This document shows, one piece after another, positions 21,901-32,261 of a DNA stretch of 64,000 nucleotides. Under the pieces are notes generated by a model. That model had not been told where the DNA came from, searched no databases, and worked only from the letters and a program-made list of their open reading frames with translations. Origin of the DNA: Rhododendron vialii (taxonomy: Eukaryota > Streptophyta > Magnoliopsida > Ericales > Ericaceae); assembly GCF_030253575.1 (NCBI RefSeq), contig NC_080557.1, forward strand, positions 45,150,501-45,214,500. The letters are read 5' to 3'. The translations under genes were made by a program, and so were the position numbers. Each line of letters starts with the position of its first letter. The stretch's first letter is position 1.

Positions 21901-22530
21901 TAGCAAGTGAAGAAAGGTCTTCAAGCACAAGCACATATTTCTAATTTCTTCTATGAAGCATCAAACCTAATTCCAACACGAAACCTTCAGCTTTCAAAGT
22001 TGATTTTACAAATAAACTGTCCCACCTGAAACCCCGAGCCAACCCCCCACCCTCCCCCCCACCACCACCCCATCCTCTCGAGTTCCAGGTCCAATAACAA
22101 CAACCAGAGATATTTCTACAGTTTTTTTTGCAAAAAAGGGCATACAAAGTCACAAATTCCTCAGTTTGCAGTCTGATTCAAATACAAAGTAAACAAATCA
22201 TATTGGTGAATTAGTTACAGGCCTAACCTTCTATTGGTGGAATTACGGATTGTTGATAATTACCCTATTTTTTCCAAACAAATTGAACCCTTATGCACAT
22301 GAAAAGATATTAATTACCAGACCACCAAATCTCATCTTAAATCTTACCTCTCCGACTGATTAAACAGTCAGCAGCGCATCCAAATCCAAACCCATAGCAC
22401 CAAATAACTAGAGCATATATTTTCATACAAAACTAACACAACCCATAAGAAAAGAGTGCACCAAACAAAACAAAATCAAATCACAGCACAGCACAAAAGG
22501 TAAAAACGCAGCAGATAAACTTACTGCCAT
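18901..22530 (-). CDS. RIN4: RIN4 homologue (RPM1-interacting protein 4), complete, 279 aa
   Basis: Exons: 22530-22525 (Met-Ala only), 20533-19922, 19233-19042, 18930-18901; all junctions are GT-AG and in phase 0. RIN4 is a plasma-membrane-anchored regulator of PAMP- and effector-triggered immunity, guarded by resistance proteins such as RPM1 and RPS2 in Arabidopsis. Two NOI domains are visible: VPKFGNW (residues 7-13, followed by PYTAYFDKARKGR) and VPKFGDW (213-219, followed by YTHIFNKVREEK). Both match the AvrRpt2 protease cleavage motif. The C-terminus GCCFPWCRK (271-279) supplies cysteines for acylation. The middle is Ser/Pro-rich and disordered, with a duplicated 23-residue unit (126-171). 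It is longer than Arabidopsis RIN4 (211 aa), partly because of this duplication. Intron 1 is about 2 kb with nothing notable in it. Confidence 0.95.
20027..20164 (-). repeat. 69-bp in-frame tandem duplication inside RIN4
   Basis: Residues 126-148 and 149-171 are two copies of a 23-residue unit, SAGSEHS[IV]ERSP[LM]HPxYQAKV, each with an SP site. The copies differ at a handful of positions, so the duplication is not brand new. Confidence 0.93.
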
Positions 22531-22720
22531 GTCTATCCACCAGTCTTGTCAAATGGAAGCAGAAGGGAGGAGGAGAAGGCTTTAGAGGAAAAACAAGCTT
22601 TGCTCGCAACCCAATTCAATGATTGCTGAGAACTCCCTCAGCTGAATCCTTCGACCGACAGGATATAAATAAGGAGGAAACAGAACAGCTATTGAGAGAG
22701 AGAGAGATCAACAGAGAGGC
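22531..22720 (-). promoter_or_regulatory. RIN4 5' UTR and core promoter
   Basis: On the minus strand a TATA-like ttatttatat (about 22663-22672) lies some 135 bp before the ATG, giving a leader of about 100 nt that is CT-rich near the start codon. A (GA)n tract (plus strand, 22694-22710) sits just upstream. Confidence 0.5.
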
Positions 22721-23886
22721 GTTTATCAACCATTGACCGACGCCACCGGTAATTTTTTGACCATTTCTCCTGACTTCCCTTCCCTCTCCCTCTACTCTCT
22801 CTCTAGTTTCTACTCCCTCTCCTCCGTGAAGTCTGAAATGTCAAATGACTTTAGCTATGTACAGAAGTTAGTAATCTCCAGGTTAAATAGTCTTTTTTTA
22901 GAATTCGTACAATTTTCAATCAATTATGCTTTATGTATAAAAAAATTCATATTAGATATATAATAATATATAACTTATTTTTTATCAAGTTATAATTGAA
23001 CTATGAACTCTTAAATTCAGACGAACGGAGTAGTATATATCATAATAAAAGCCCAAAAATGGTTAATTAGTTTGATCTATAATAGGTTTCCACTTGATAA
23101 AAAAAATATGGTTCATTGAGATATTTTTAGTAGTTTAAATTAAAGTATTAATAATCCATAAACTTGAAAAGCGGGGGTAAAAAAAAAAACTAGAGTAATT
23201 TTCAACTGCTTGTAAGTTCAATATTTAAGTTAAACACACTTAAAAATAAATTAAATTGTCTAGGCAATGCACGTGTTACTCGTTCTTTTAATTTTTTGTC
23301 TCTTGAAATGGGTGATGAAATCACACTTTAAACGACAACCAAACAAGACTAATTAAGTATTTATCAACCCGTGATAAATTTAAAAGATACAAAAACATGG
23401 ATCAAAGCTGGAAAAAAAAAATACTCGTTTTAACATGAAAAGAAAATAGACGGGGAGTAAAATGTTCCATAGCTTTGGCAAGAGAGCAAAAGCTTATGAT
23501 TTATCATCACCGTTTGTGGAAAATTATCGAATTATCTTTGTTTTCCGTTATTTTTTTACTAGTTTTTTTCTGATGATTTTTCCCTTTTTACGTTATTCTC
23601 GTTAAGACGAATGATTGATTCGAATTGACATAAACTAACAAAATTTTGAAGATGGGAAAATAAAGGCCTGAATTTAAGTCAAACACCTTATTCATATATC
23701 TCAAAATATGCCACTTGTGTGCAAAAAAAACATTAGATTTATGTGGATTTATTATTCTCCATAATCTCCAACAGCCGGCTTCTGGACAGAATTTATTTAT
23801 AAACCTAATGCCATGCACTCGCTGACTTGAACTATTAGTTTAATTAGCTTTCACACGCTACTTTATACAACTTGGTTTATAGTATA
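22721..23886. other. Intergenic, AT-rich, no gene seen
   Basis: No exon-like sequence is recognised on either strand. The short open frames present lack motifs and codon-like composition. Confidence 0.5.
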
Positions 23887-24265
23887 CTCCTACATTGGAA
23901 ACTTTTTTTACAATTCAGGTGTTCGGGTCAGCTTCGCGCACCTCGAATAATTTTGCTGGTTCAATCCCACCGTCCACCTTCAGGGAGCCCAGTTAAATCT
24001 CGAGCAAATTCATCTCCTATATTGGAAACTTTTTTTTACAATTCAAGTGTCCGGGCGAGCTTCGCACACCTCGACTAATTTTGCGGGTCCAATCCTACCA
24101 TCCATTTTCAAAGAGTCCAATTAAATATGGAGAAAGTCTCCTATATCGGAAACTTTTTTTTACAATTCAGGTGTTTGAGCCACAGCTTCATGCACCTCCT
24201 CTAATTTTGTGGGTCTAATTCTACTGTCTACTTTCAGGGAGTCCAATTAAAACCAGAGCAAAACT
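23887..24265. repeat. Three tandem copies of a 124-127-bp repeat
   Basis: Units start at 23887, 24014 and 24138, each opening ctcctaYattggaaac or a close variant, followed by a T-run, acaattcaggtgt, a GC-richer block (gcacctcgaataatttt) and gagtccaattaaa. Copies are about 80-85% alike by eye. The unit resembles a widespread plant intergenic repeat. Confidence 0.88.
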
Positions 24266-24474
24266 CCGTAGTGACTGGCCTTAAAAGAATGGATAACACC
24301 TGAGAGCTAGGTTTCGAACCTCAAATCCTAAGAAAGAACAAACCTCTAAATCTCAAATCTTGGCGGTCAAACGTAATCTCGTGGGGTTGTAAAAATTGGA
24401 ATCTTTAGATTCTCCATTACATCACAAGGATTACTTTAGATAAGAAGGAAAATAAATCAGTGGCAGTTGGCACC

Positions 24475-25465
24475 TCCAATACTATACTACTACTATAAAA
24501 TTGCAAGGGTTGATGAAGAAAGGTTGGCGCACGTTTTTTCTGTTCACACTGGTTTTGAAATTTTTTCATGATATTTTTACATTCGATTCTTTATCAGAGG
24601 CAGTGACGTCTGATCTCATCACAAAAAATAGAAACCACAAAAAAATAGAAACCTCAAAAAAATAGAAACCTCAAAAAATAGTCTATTCGGATGGCTCAGC
24701 TCCTAATTAAGCAAAATATTTCGAGTGTTCCATTTTCTTTGAAAAAGAAAGTAATTTCAAGCTCAAAAATCATGTGTTTACGCAAATAATTTTCCTGCCA
24801 ATATAGATTTTGATTGATAGATCTCATTAAGATCTTTAAAAGTTGCAAAAAAAAATCAAAAATTATTTTCTATTATCGTTATATTTGAGTTTGAAATTAC
24901 CTTCTTTTTAAAAAAGAAGGTTTAGAAAGAAAACGGAACGGAGCCTCGCTTTTCCTGGAGTATAAATTTATTTTTTTATATATTTTCTCTCGTCTATCTC
25001 TCTAAACCAAACAATGGGACTATTGGCGAGAAAATTTTCTATTGTACCCTTCCTTTCTCTTCTGTCCCACAAGTTCCGAATAAACCATTAATTTCCACCG
25101 TCGAATCTCGTCGGGTACAGTAGGCAAGGGCTAAGATTTTCGACTAGTGGAGTCAAAAAATAGTACTACTATATTGAAAATTTTCTTTTATTGTTAAATG
25201 GAGAAATAATTAAATTAGGAGGAAGAAAAAGTAGATATAGTTTAGTAAATGTAACTTTACGTTAGAATCGACGCCCGTCAACTTTAATATATCTACGTAA
25301 TAAGGGATGAGGGTTTTTGAATTTTATCTATCTATAAATCCTAATTATTCATTTGCTCCATAAATCTTACGGCTCTTCCTCTCTCTCTCAAATAATATTA
25401 ATTATACAATTATCACTAATTAGATCTCACGTTGCGCCGTGCCTTTAGGCACGGACAAACCCTAG
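24475..25465 (+). mobile_element. Non-autonomous Helitron (3' terminus clear, 5' end uncertain)
   Basis: The 3' end shows a perfect 7-bp stem with 4-nt loop, CCGTGCC-TTTA-GGCACGG (25437-25454). It is followed 8 nt later by CTAG (25462-25465) and a T in the flank, the canonical Helitron terminus. The likely 5' end is near tccaatactatactactac at about 24475, resembling Helitron 5' ends, but the expected preceding A is not there. No Rep/helicase is encoded. A copy of the dispersed repeat (24715-24960) sits inside. Confidence 0.72.
24715..24960 (+). repeat. Dispersed AT-rich repeat, copy 2
   Basis: Shares the ordered blocks acgcaaataattttcctgcc, gatagatctcattaagatc and ttatatttgagtttgaaatt with the copies at 14575-14835 and (inverted) 28010-28260. 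The two ends, gaaaaagaaagtaatttc and gaaattaccttctttt, can pair. Confidence 0.75.
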
Positions 25466-25660
25466 TAGATTGATAAAAAAAATAACCGATAGCCTCGTTT
25501 GCAATATTACTTATTTGCTAGGATAAGAAAATGTACGCTTGAGCATTTACATCGTTTATTATGTTAAAAGAAAATTTAGGCAATTTAAAACAATTTGTGG
25601 CTGTCAAAGTTACAAAACAATGTGCAAAATCTAATACATCATATTGAGAAGTCAAAGTAG

Positions 25661-25928
25661 GGGGTGTTCAGACAGATAAGCCAAAGTGGCTTATTTTTTG
25701 TCCTTATTCAAATTTTTTTCGTATCACTTGGCTTATCCTCATTTTTTTGGGGATTATTGCATCTTCATGACAAGAGGAATCTAAAAAGTATAAAATTTTG
25801 ATCGAAATCCAATATTTTTTGAATAAAGACGAAAAAAATGGCTTATTGGCTTATTTTTGTTTTTATGTGGGTTTGTTTGGCTTATTTTTGGAGGGAAAGC
25901 CAATGGCTTTTTTAGCCGAACAGGGCCT
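25661..25928. mobile_element. Tourist-like MITE (about 268 bp)
   Basis: The ends ggggtgttcagacag and cgaacagggcc form an imperfect inverted pair typical of Tourist MITEs (GGSCNTGTTCGG type). Repeated taagccaa / ttggctta words lie inside both ends. Flanking TAG/TAA is an imperfect 3-bp duplication. Confidence 0.6.
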
Positions 25929-26946
25929 AAGTGGGCTAAAGTGACCTAACTAGTATCAAGGCAGCTACGCCCTCGACAACAGACAGACGGATGATCTCGT
26001 AATGAAAATATGTAGTGACATTTTTCTCTATTAATGTAATCAACTCGGCTAGATCAGTTCTTAAGCAGGAGATTCTGGAAGCCGATGAAGACAAGATTTG
26101 ATTCATTAATCTCCCTTTTTATAGTGCTTTATTATTGTGTTTGTGTTCAATCAGGAGTGGTTTCTATTGGATCGTATGTGCTTTTGTTGGTATTGTGATT
26201 GATGTTGAAAGGATGTCACTTTTTTTCTTTTTCTTTTCACATTGATTTTAAAGTTTAGTTGAGATTAATTTGTTCCTCAATTTGTATTAGAAACAGCGGG
26301 CGATCTTATCAGCAAATATGTTATCAACTCGGATAGCTCAATTCCAAAGCAAGAGATTACAAGAGGCTAATCAAGACAGTATTTGATTTCCCGTTGTAGA
26401 GTTTTTCTATTGGGTTGATGTTATCATTGTTTGATGCTGTGATTGTTATTGTTTGATACTATGATGGTTATAATTGTTTGTGTTTAAGAGTTATTTTGTT
26501 GTGTTTTTTTTATAGTTGACCATCTAGCCTGAAGTAATTTTCATACTAACATTTTGTACTATCCCAATCAACCCATAAAAAAAAAAAAAAAAAAAACTTC
26601 TCGGTTCTAGGTTTATGATAAATATTGAAAAAATATGCTCAATTGAGGGGGGGAAAAACTTTTAATTGTTGACTAATTTGAGAAGGAAAATGTCGTTTGC
26701 TTGTACTGTGCAGTGAAAATGGAAAAATATAAGCTCATTAACAGTGGCAAGACAAAAGGGGACGGTCTCCCAAATATCAAATCATATATTTTCATGAAAG
26801 ATAAAAAAGTTCATAGAATCATGTATGCTAAAGACGAACCGGACATTCTATTGGCGGGTAGAGAGCCCCCATGATCACGCCTAATGGGGAGTTACTACGC
26901 TTGTCGCCCCTTCCCACCCTTTTGATTATCAATATATATATATAGT
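25929..26946. other. Intergenic, no gene seen
   Basis: Low-complexity T/A-rich DNA with an A-run at about 26577-26597 and an AT run at 26932-26943. No exon-like sequence is seen. Confidence 0.5.
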
Positions 26947-27298
26947 TCTTTTCAGGTCCGGACGCCTTACGGTCCGGACTGTCCGGACCTCGCATTTCCC
27001 GATCGAATTTCGATGATCCGATCCGCTCAAAATGATCAGAACATGATTTTAAGGAAACCCTCTGAGAAATCAGCAAAAAAAATTATCGGGAAGGGTTTGA
27101 TCTGAACAGTTTTTTATTGAACGGTTCAGTAAAAACTGCTCGGATCAAGCCCTTCCCGATCATTTTTTTTGCTGATTTTTCGCGGGTACCCTTAAAGTCA
27201 CATTCTGAACACATTGAGCGGCTCAGATCATCGCAAATCGATTGGAAAAGAGAAAATCCGGATCATAAGAAAATTCGAGCGAGTGGACCTGAAAGAGT
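26947..27298. repeat. Foldback element, about 350 bp
   Basis: Termini ttcttttcaggtcc and ggacctgaaagag are inverted. The inner arms (atcagcaaaaaaaattatcg, gggaagggtttgatc / gatcaagcccttccc, gatcattttttttgctgat) are nearly perfect inverted copies around a loop at about 27106-27140. There is no coding capacity. The transcript would form a long hairpin. Confidence 0.82.
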
Positions 27299-27301
27299 TT
27301 A

Positions 27302-27937
27302 GAGCATCCACAGTGGACTAATCAAAATCAAAATGTTGCCAAGGCTAGTAATGTTTGCTCAAAAAAATGCTCATATCGGAATAACCAATCTTAACAACTA
27401 ATCAAATTTCAACCATTGGATAATCAAAACTAGCAATTTTTTGTCAATAATCAAATTTAGTGAACCCCACATCTTTCCAATTAAGTAAACTCATCGTCAC
27501 ACAAAAACTTCATCTCTCCTCCTCCTCCTCCTCCCCTCTCTCAACCATATTGTCAAAAAATTATTTTAAAAAAATTTACACAAAACTGTTTTTTCAAAAA
27601 TATTTTTTTTTCAAAAATTGTTTTCTTTTTTTGAAAACTTTTTTTCTTCAGAAAATAATTTTTGAAAATTTGTTTTAGGAAAATTACTTTGTATTTCTAA
27701 TAAACAAATTTGATTAGTTTGAAAACTATTACTCCACAATAAAAGTTTTCTATATTAATAGTTTTTAGTTTTTTCTTAGTTTGAAAAAGTAATGTGGCAA
27801 ATTTTGTTTATCCAATTTTAATTATACCATTATGGACCTTTATGTTGCTAACCTTAGCAACCCCTTAAATGGATAATAATCAATGTAATGTGACAACTTT
27901 TGATTATCCAATTTTTATTAGTCTACTACGGATGCTC
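27302..27937. mobile_element. Tourist-like MITE with TTA target duplication (636 bp)
   Basis: Ends GAGCATCCACAGTGGACTAA and its near inverted copy (TTAGTCTACTACGGATGCTC) are flanked by TTA at 27299-27301 and 27938-27940. This is the PIF/Harbinger-type TSD. The interior is AT-rich and non-coding. It abuts the foldback at 26947-27298. Confidence 0.82.
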
Positions 27938-27984
27938 TTAGTGATTAGGAGTCATAAATAGATTTAGTCATACGCCTAACCAAC

Positions 27985-28752
27985 TGAGGCTCCGTTCCGG
28001 AAATCTTCTTAAAAAATAAGTACTTATTTTGCCACTTCTCATTCAAAAATAAGAAGGGTCATTCCACAAAATCCAAATAAAAAGTTTCTTTCACATTTTC
28101 AAACTAAAAAATAATGTAAATGAAAAAAAAAATTCAAATTTTTTTGCACCGTATTAAAGATCTCGATGATCTATCAAATAAGATCCATAGTGGTAGGAAA
28201 ATTATTTGCGTAAACACATGATTTTTGAGCTTGAAGTTGCCTTATACAAAAAATAAGACTGTTGCTATGATAATGGGCGCCGGCAGAAGGAAATCGTACC
28301 GGCGGTCGCGTCGGGCCGTCTCTGGCCACTGAACGGCGGATCCGAGCCATCAAAAAATTCTAAAAAAAAAAACTGAGGAGGCCAACGCGAGAATCAACTG
28401 CATCTGAGATGTGTAGGGTGCTCGATCCGAGCACCCCTTTTCCTTGTATATATGATCAAGCACCCTACACGGAAAAGGGGTGCTCAGATCAAGTACCCTA
28501 CACACATCGGATGTCATTGATTTCCATGAAAGCCCCCTCGTTTTTTTTTTTTAGAATTTTTGGACAGCTCGGATCGGCCGTCCGATGGTCGGAGACGGTC
28601 CGGCGCGGCCACCGGTATGATTTCTCTCCCGGCCGGTCGGTATCTATATAAATTCTTCCAAAATAAGTACCAGCCTTCTTATTTTTCGGAACAAGCCTTC
28701 TTATTACACAAAAAATAAGTTCTTATTGTGTTTCTGGAACGGGCTCTGAGTC
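27985..28752. repeat. Foldback element (inverted copy 3 of the dispersed family) interrupted by another foldback
   Basis: Outer arms: gaggctccgttccgg with nearby ttcttaaaaaataagtac at the left, and ataagttcttattgtg followed by ggaacgggctctgag at the right, are inverted copies. The left half (28010-28260) is the inverted match to the repeats at 14575 and 24715. The middle (about 28268-28650) is a different, GC-rich foldback inserted into it. Confidence 0.7.
28268..28650. repeat. GC-rich foldback nested in the outer foldback
   Basis: Left arm words (aatcgtaccggcggtcgcg, gggccgtctctggcca, cggatccgagc, then a poly-A run) pair with the right arm (poly-T run, gctcggatcggccgtccg, gagacggtccggcgcggcc, accggtatgattt). 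A second inverted pair, gggtgctcgatccgagcacccc and its partners to 28500, forms the inner stem. Confidence 0.78.
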
Positions 28753-28889
28753 ATTTAGCAAATCATGATAATCTCATTTTCACGTACTTTTTGAATTTCA
28801 TAACAATTTTGTTGTAATTTAAGCCCTTCAAAATCTAAATAAATTTGCAATGAATTTTCCAAGATTGTTTCCCTGTAACTTTTTAGAGT

Positions 28890-29306
28890 ATAAATTTTAT
28901 CCACCTTAGGTGGAAACACCGCCATCAATTGTGAGCCCCGCTGCGTATTTTTTTCAATAATCCGAATCGTTCATCTTGTAGAGCTCACAGAGTAGTATAT
29001 TTTTGCAAAAAAAATCAGCTTTATCAGACATGGATTGATATATAAAAAATTGAATTTTTGTTTACAAAATCAACGGTAGATAAGTTTAAAGTTAAACAAT
29101 CCATGACCGTCTATTTTATAAACTAGTGTAAATTTTAATTTTTGATGTACCTATTGATATCTTATAAACATGATTTTTCGAGTCCATATACTACTCTGCG
29201 AGCCCTACAAGATGAACGGTTCAGATTACTGAAAAAAAATCATACGATGGGGTCTGCAATGGATGGTGAAAACCCCACATAGTTCCTAAGGTGGAAAGAA
29301 TTTAAC
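28890..29306. repeat. Foldback element, about 417 bp
   Basis: Left arm: taaattttatccacctta...gttcatcttgtagagctc, agagtagtatat. Right arm: atactactctgcgagccc, tacaagatgaac, then ctaaggtggaaagaattta. The arms pair over about 110 bp with mismatches. No gene is present. Confidence 0.82.
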
Positions 29307-30486
29307 TCAACTTTTTATTTAAACCATCAAACTCTACAACTTGTGAATTTGTCTAGCTACCAGTAAACACACAAATAAATGGGGGGATTTATCAGCGAGT
29401 GACCGCCGCAGCCGGTAACCTAGCGAACTGTTACGGCGGCCCAAGTCACAGTGTTTTAAGGCAAAAAGAAAGCTTCACAGCTGAGCTGGCTGAACTGTCC
29501 TCGTCCTCCCTTGGTCAATACGTGTGTTTTGTCTGCTTCTGTGGAAGAGAAACACACCGGTGTTTGACTTTTTAAGAGGTCAAAATCTTCAACTGTGTGG
29601 GAAAAGGTCGCAGCGAAGCATTCAAATTTCAAAAGGAAAGACCACGACTTGGTAATTGGTACTCTTGAGTATTAATTTCTCGATGGATTTGCCCCCTATG
29701 AATCACTCTCTGATTCGGTCGCATTAGATTGTCATCGATCACTCTTTGATTCGGCGCATTAGATTGGCATCGATCGGTCGTTGTGAAAAGTATCGTCAAT
29801 TGTAAAATTACCGCGACAGCTGAACATCAACAAGTAACATGTGTGGCTCTAACACCTGGCCGTTTGATCAATTTGTCGCTGGACTCAAATTCTTAATTAT
29901 CCGTCTCCCAATGTGGAATGGGTCTTTGTAACAGTTAGATTAGACGAACACGATAACATGTAATCATCATATTCCATTATCAATGAATTCCCAACCGATT
30001 CTTCCAGAAAGAGCACTCTTATTCGAGAATCAAATGCTCAGATTTGCTAAATACTAATCTTTAAGGTCTTAATCTCATAAAATATCTGAACCATTAAAAT
30101 CGTTTTTAAACGGTCGAGATTGCATAGACAACGTTTCGGTGTAACGATTTTTCCGTCTCCTCCCCCTCTACGAGATTCACGGGGGATTTCTTGACTTCTT
30201 TGTCCAATTTCCATGGCCTTCATGTTCCTTATCGTGGGTGGGAATCTAATCCCATGGAGAGATTTAAAAGTTTCGGAAGTACTATTAAGATTCACAGACA
30301 AAATTATCAGTATATAAGAACATGAAAAAGTCCACACACTTTTTATATGCAGAATGTTGCGGCCGTATTAAAGTATTACTTTTTCAAACAGCCGAAATTT
30401 TTAGTCCAATGATAACACCATCGCCACCAGCTTGCTAGCGAGGGGTGGCCCATAGAATGGGAGTTGATTATCTATCTGCGAAAGTC
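29307..30486. other. Intergenic, no gene seen; short tandem repeat
   Basis: A repeat of about 37 bp (atcactctctgattcggtcg... and atcactctttgattcggcgc...) occurs at about 29701-29775. No supportable coding sequence is present. Confidence 0.55.
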
Positions 30487-30861
30487 TGTTGACACAGACA
30501 AAGCGTGCACAAATTGTGCATAGATCTCAATGTGAGGCCCACTACGGGTCCCACATAAAAAATCATAGCCGTTCATTAGATTTAAAATATTTTTTCAAAG
30601 GCTCCCGTGAAAAATCATTTTGATTCGATATCTATAAGTACTCGATCTAATCATATAAGTTTTTATTCAGTTCAAAGTTGAATGAAAAGTTAGATGATTA
30701 GATCAAGTATTTATAAGTATCGGATTGATCTGATTTTTTGTGGGGACTCTTGAAAAAATGTTTCAAATTTAATGAACGACTCGGATCATTTGTGTGAGAC
30801 CCGTAGTGGACCCCACATCAAGATCTGTGCACGATCTATGCCCCCTTTGTCTGTGTGAATA
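30487..30861. repeat. Foldback element, about 375 bp
   Basis: The left arm (gacacagacaaagcgtgcac, catagatctcaatgtgaggcc, cactacgggtcccacat) pairs with the right arm (gtagtggaccccacatcaag, atctgtgcacgatctatg, ctttgtctgtgtg). The centre has paired atctaatcat/atgattagatc words. A related half-element occurs at about 48185-48310. Confidence 0.82.
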
Positions 30862-31289
30862 GCACCGCTCTATCTATCTAGTGTCTCTCGACTCTCTCCT
30901 TTCTGTTTGTCTTTATTTTCCCCCATGCCATGCTCGGACAAAGAAAGAAAAAACAGTAGTCCTTCAATCTCCGTCACCCCCAGATATCTAAGAGCAATTT
31001 CAATTAAGCTCTATAACTTAAAAAATGGATAATATATGTGACATATTAAGGGGGTATTTCGTAATTTATTCTATTTTTTGTGTGCTTTATGAAAGAATTT
31101 TGTAGGGATCGGTTGTCATTTTTAGAGATTTTGGTCTTCGAAATGAAGGTGTAGTGTTCAATGATTTGGTCCCTCCAAGATTCCCTATGAAGAATATGAA
31201 AAATTGAAGAAAAGATAAAATAAATTATAAAATCTCTCCTTAATATGTCACATAAATTCTCCATTTTGGAGTTATAGAGACTGATTGAC

Positions 31290-31562
31290 AAAGATTACAA
31301 TTGTTCAAAGATCAGAGTTGGAGAAATTTTTCAATGCTGAGCAGGTACCACGTGGTGCCCGCTCGGTACATCCGGACCAACCATTTCAATTTTTGACCGC
31401 TCGGATTTGGAGAGAGAAAGAGGAGAGAGAGTGTGGGGGTGGAGGAGAGATAGTGTTTCAATCTAGATCGTCCAATACACTTTTGAACTGCTCGAATGTG
31501 GCCGCTTAAGCACCACATCAGCCGAGTGACGTGGTACTCACTCGGCACTGAAAAATTTCTCA
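31290..31562. repeat. Foldback/MITE-like repeat next to the tRNA
   Basis: gagaaatttttcaatgctgag followed by caggtaccacgtggtgcc at the left pairs with gacgtggtactcactcgg and cactgaaaaatttctc at the right. The right arm is part of the tandem duplication at 31453-31910. Confidence 0.75.
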
Positions 31563-31910
31563 AAAGTGGGGTTTCCATAGATTTCCATGATATTTCCGTT
31601 TGATAAAAGCAAAAGCAAAACGTTCATATCTTCATCATCGCCGTATGTGGAAATCGAACCCACAACCACGTGGTTTAAAGTCACGCAGTGTTTCAATTTA
31701 GATCGTCTAACACATTTTTGAATGGCTCGAATGTATCCGTTTAGGCACCACATCAGCTAGGTGACGTGGTACTCGCTCGGCACTGAAAAATTTCTTAAAA
31801 GTGGGGTTTCCATATATTTCCTTTTGATAAAAGGAAAAGGAAAAAGTTCAAATCTTCGTCATCGCCGTCTGTGGGAATCGAACCCACGACCACGTGGTTA
31901 AAAGCCACGC
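31453..31910 (-). repeat. Tandem duplication (234 + 224 bp) ending inside a tRNA gene
   Basis: Unit A (31453-31686) and unit B (31687-31910) both start agtgtttcaat and end within the tRNA-Lys anticodon stem (ccacgc / tcacgc). They abut exactly. Unit B leads into the intact tRNA; unit A ends where unit B begins, so its tRNA half is truncated. Confidence 0.9.
31639..31686 (-). pseudogene. Truncated tRNA-Lys (3' half)
   Basis: The plus-strand sequence cgccgtatgtggaaatcgaa and onward corresponds to the acceptor 3' strand, T arm and part of the anticodon arm of the neighbouring tRNA-Lys. It has several substitutions and no 5' half. It keeps a B-box-like sequence but lacks the A box. Confidence 0.88.
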
Positions 31911-31935
31911 GCTCTACCGGCTGAGCTAAGACGGC
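31863..31935 (-). tRNA. trnK-UUU: tRNA-Lys (anticodon UUU)
   Basis: Full 73-nt cloverleaf on the minus strand: acceptor GCCGTCT/AGACGGC, D arm GCTC...GAGC, anticodon stem CGTGG/CCACG with loop CTTTTAA (anticodon TTT), variable TGGTC, T arm GTGGG TTCGATT CCCAC, discriminator G; CCA is not encoded. A and B box promoters are internal. A T-run terminator follows at 31841-31845 (minus). It is divergent from PIG-S, whose ATG is 118 bp away. Confidence 0.97.
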
Positions 31936-32052
31936 GGTTGTAATATCTGACCCGAATTAAAATATTTAAATATTTGTCTTCCCATAAATTGATCGGCTAG
32001 CTTTTACCTCCTCTTTCGCAAAATCATCCACTGTTTCAGAGGCTTCCCAGCA

Positions 32053-32223
32053 ATGGCGGAAATCGCAGAAACTCCGAATGACGCACCCGATTCTTCTGGA
32101 AACAACGAGTCCGAAACTAAGCAAGAGATCTCGGACTTCGACCCGAGCACCATGCGGAAGACGAAGCCCGGCTTGAAGCGCCTCGTCCTCTCCCTCTCCG
32201 TCCTCTTCTCCTTCCTCCTAGGT

Positions 32224-32261
<38 letters not shown>

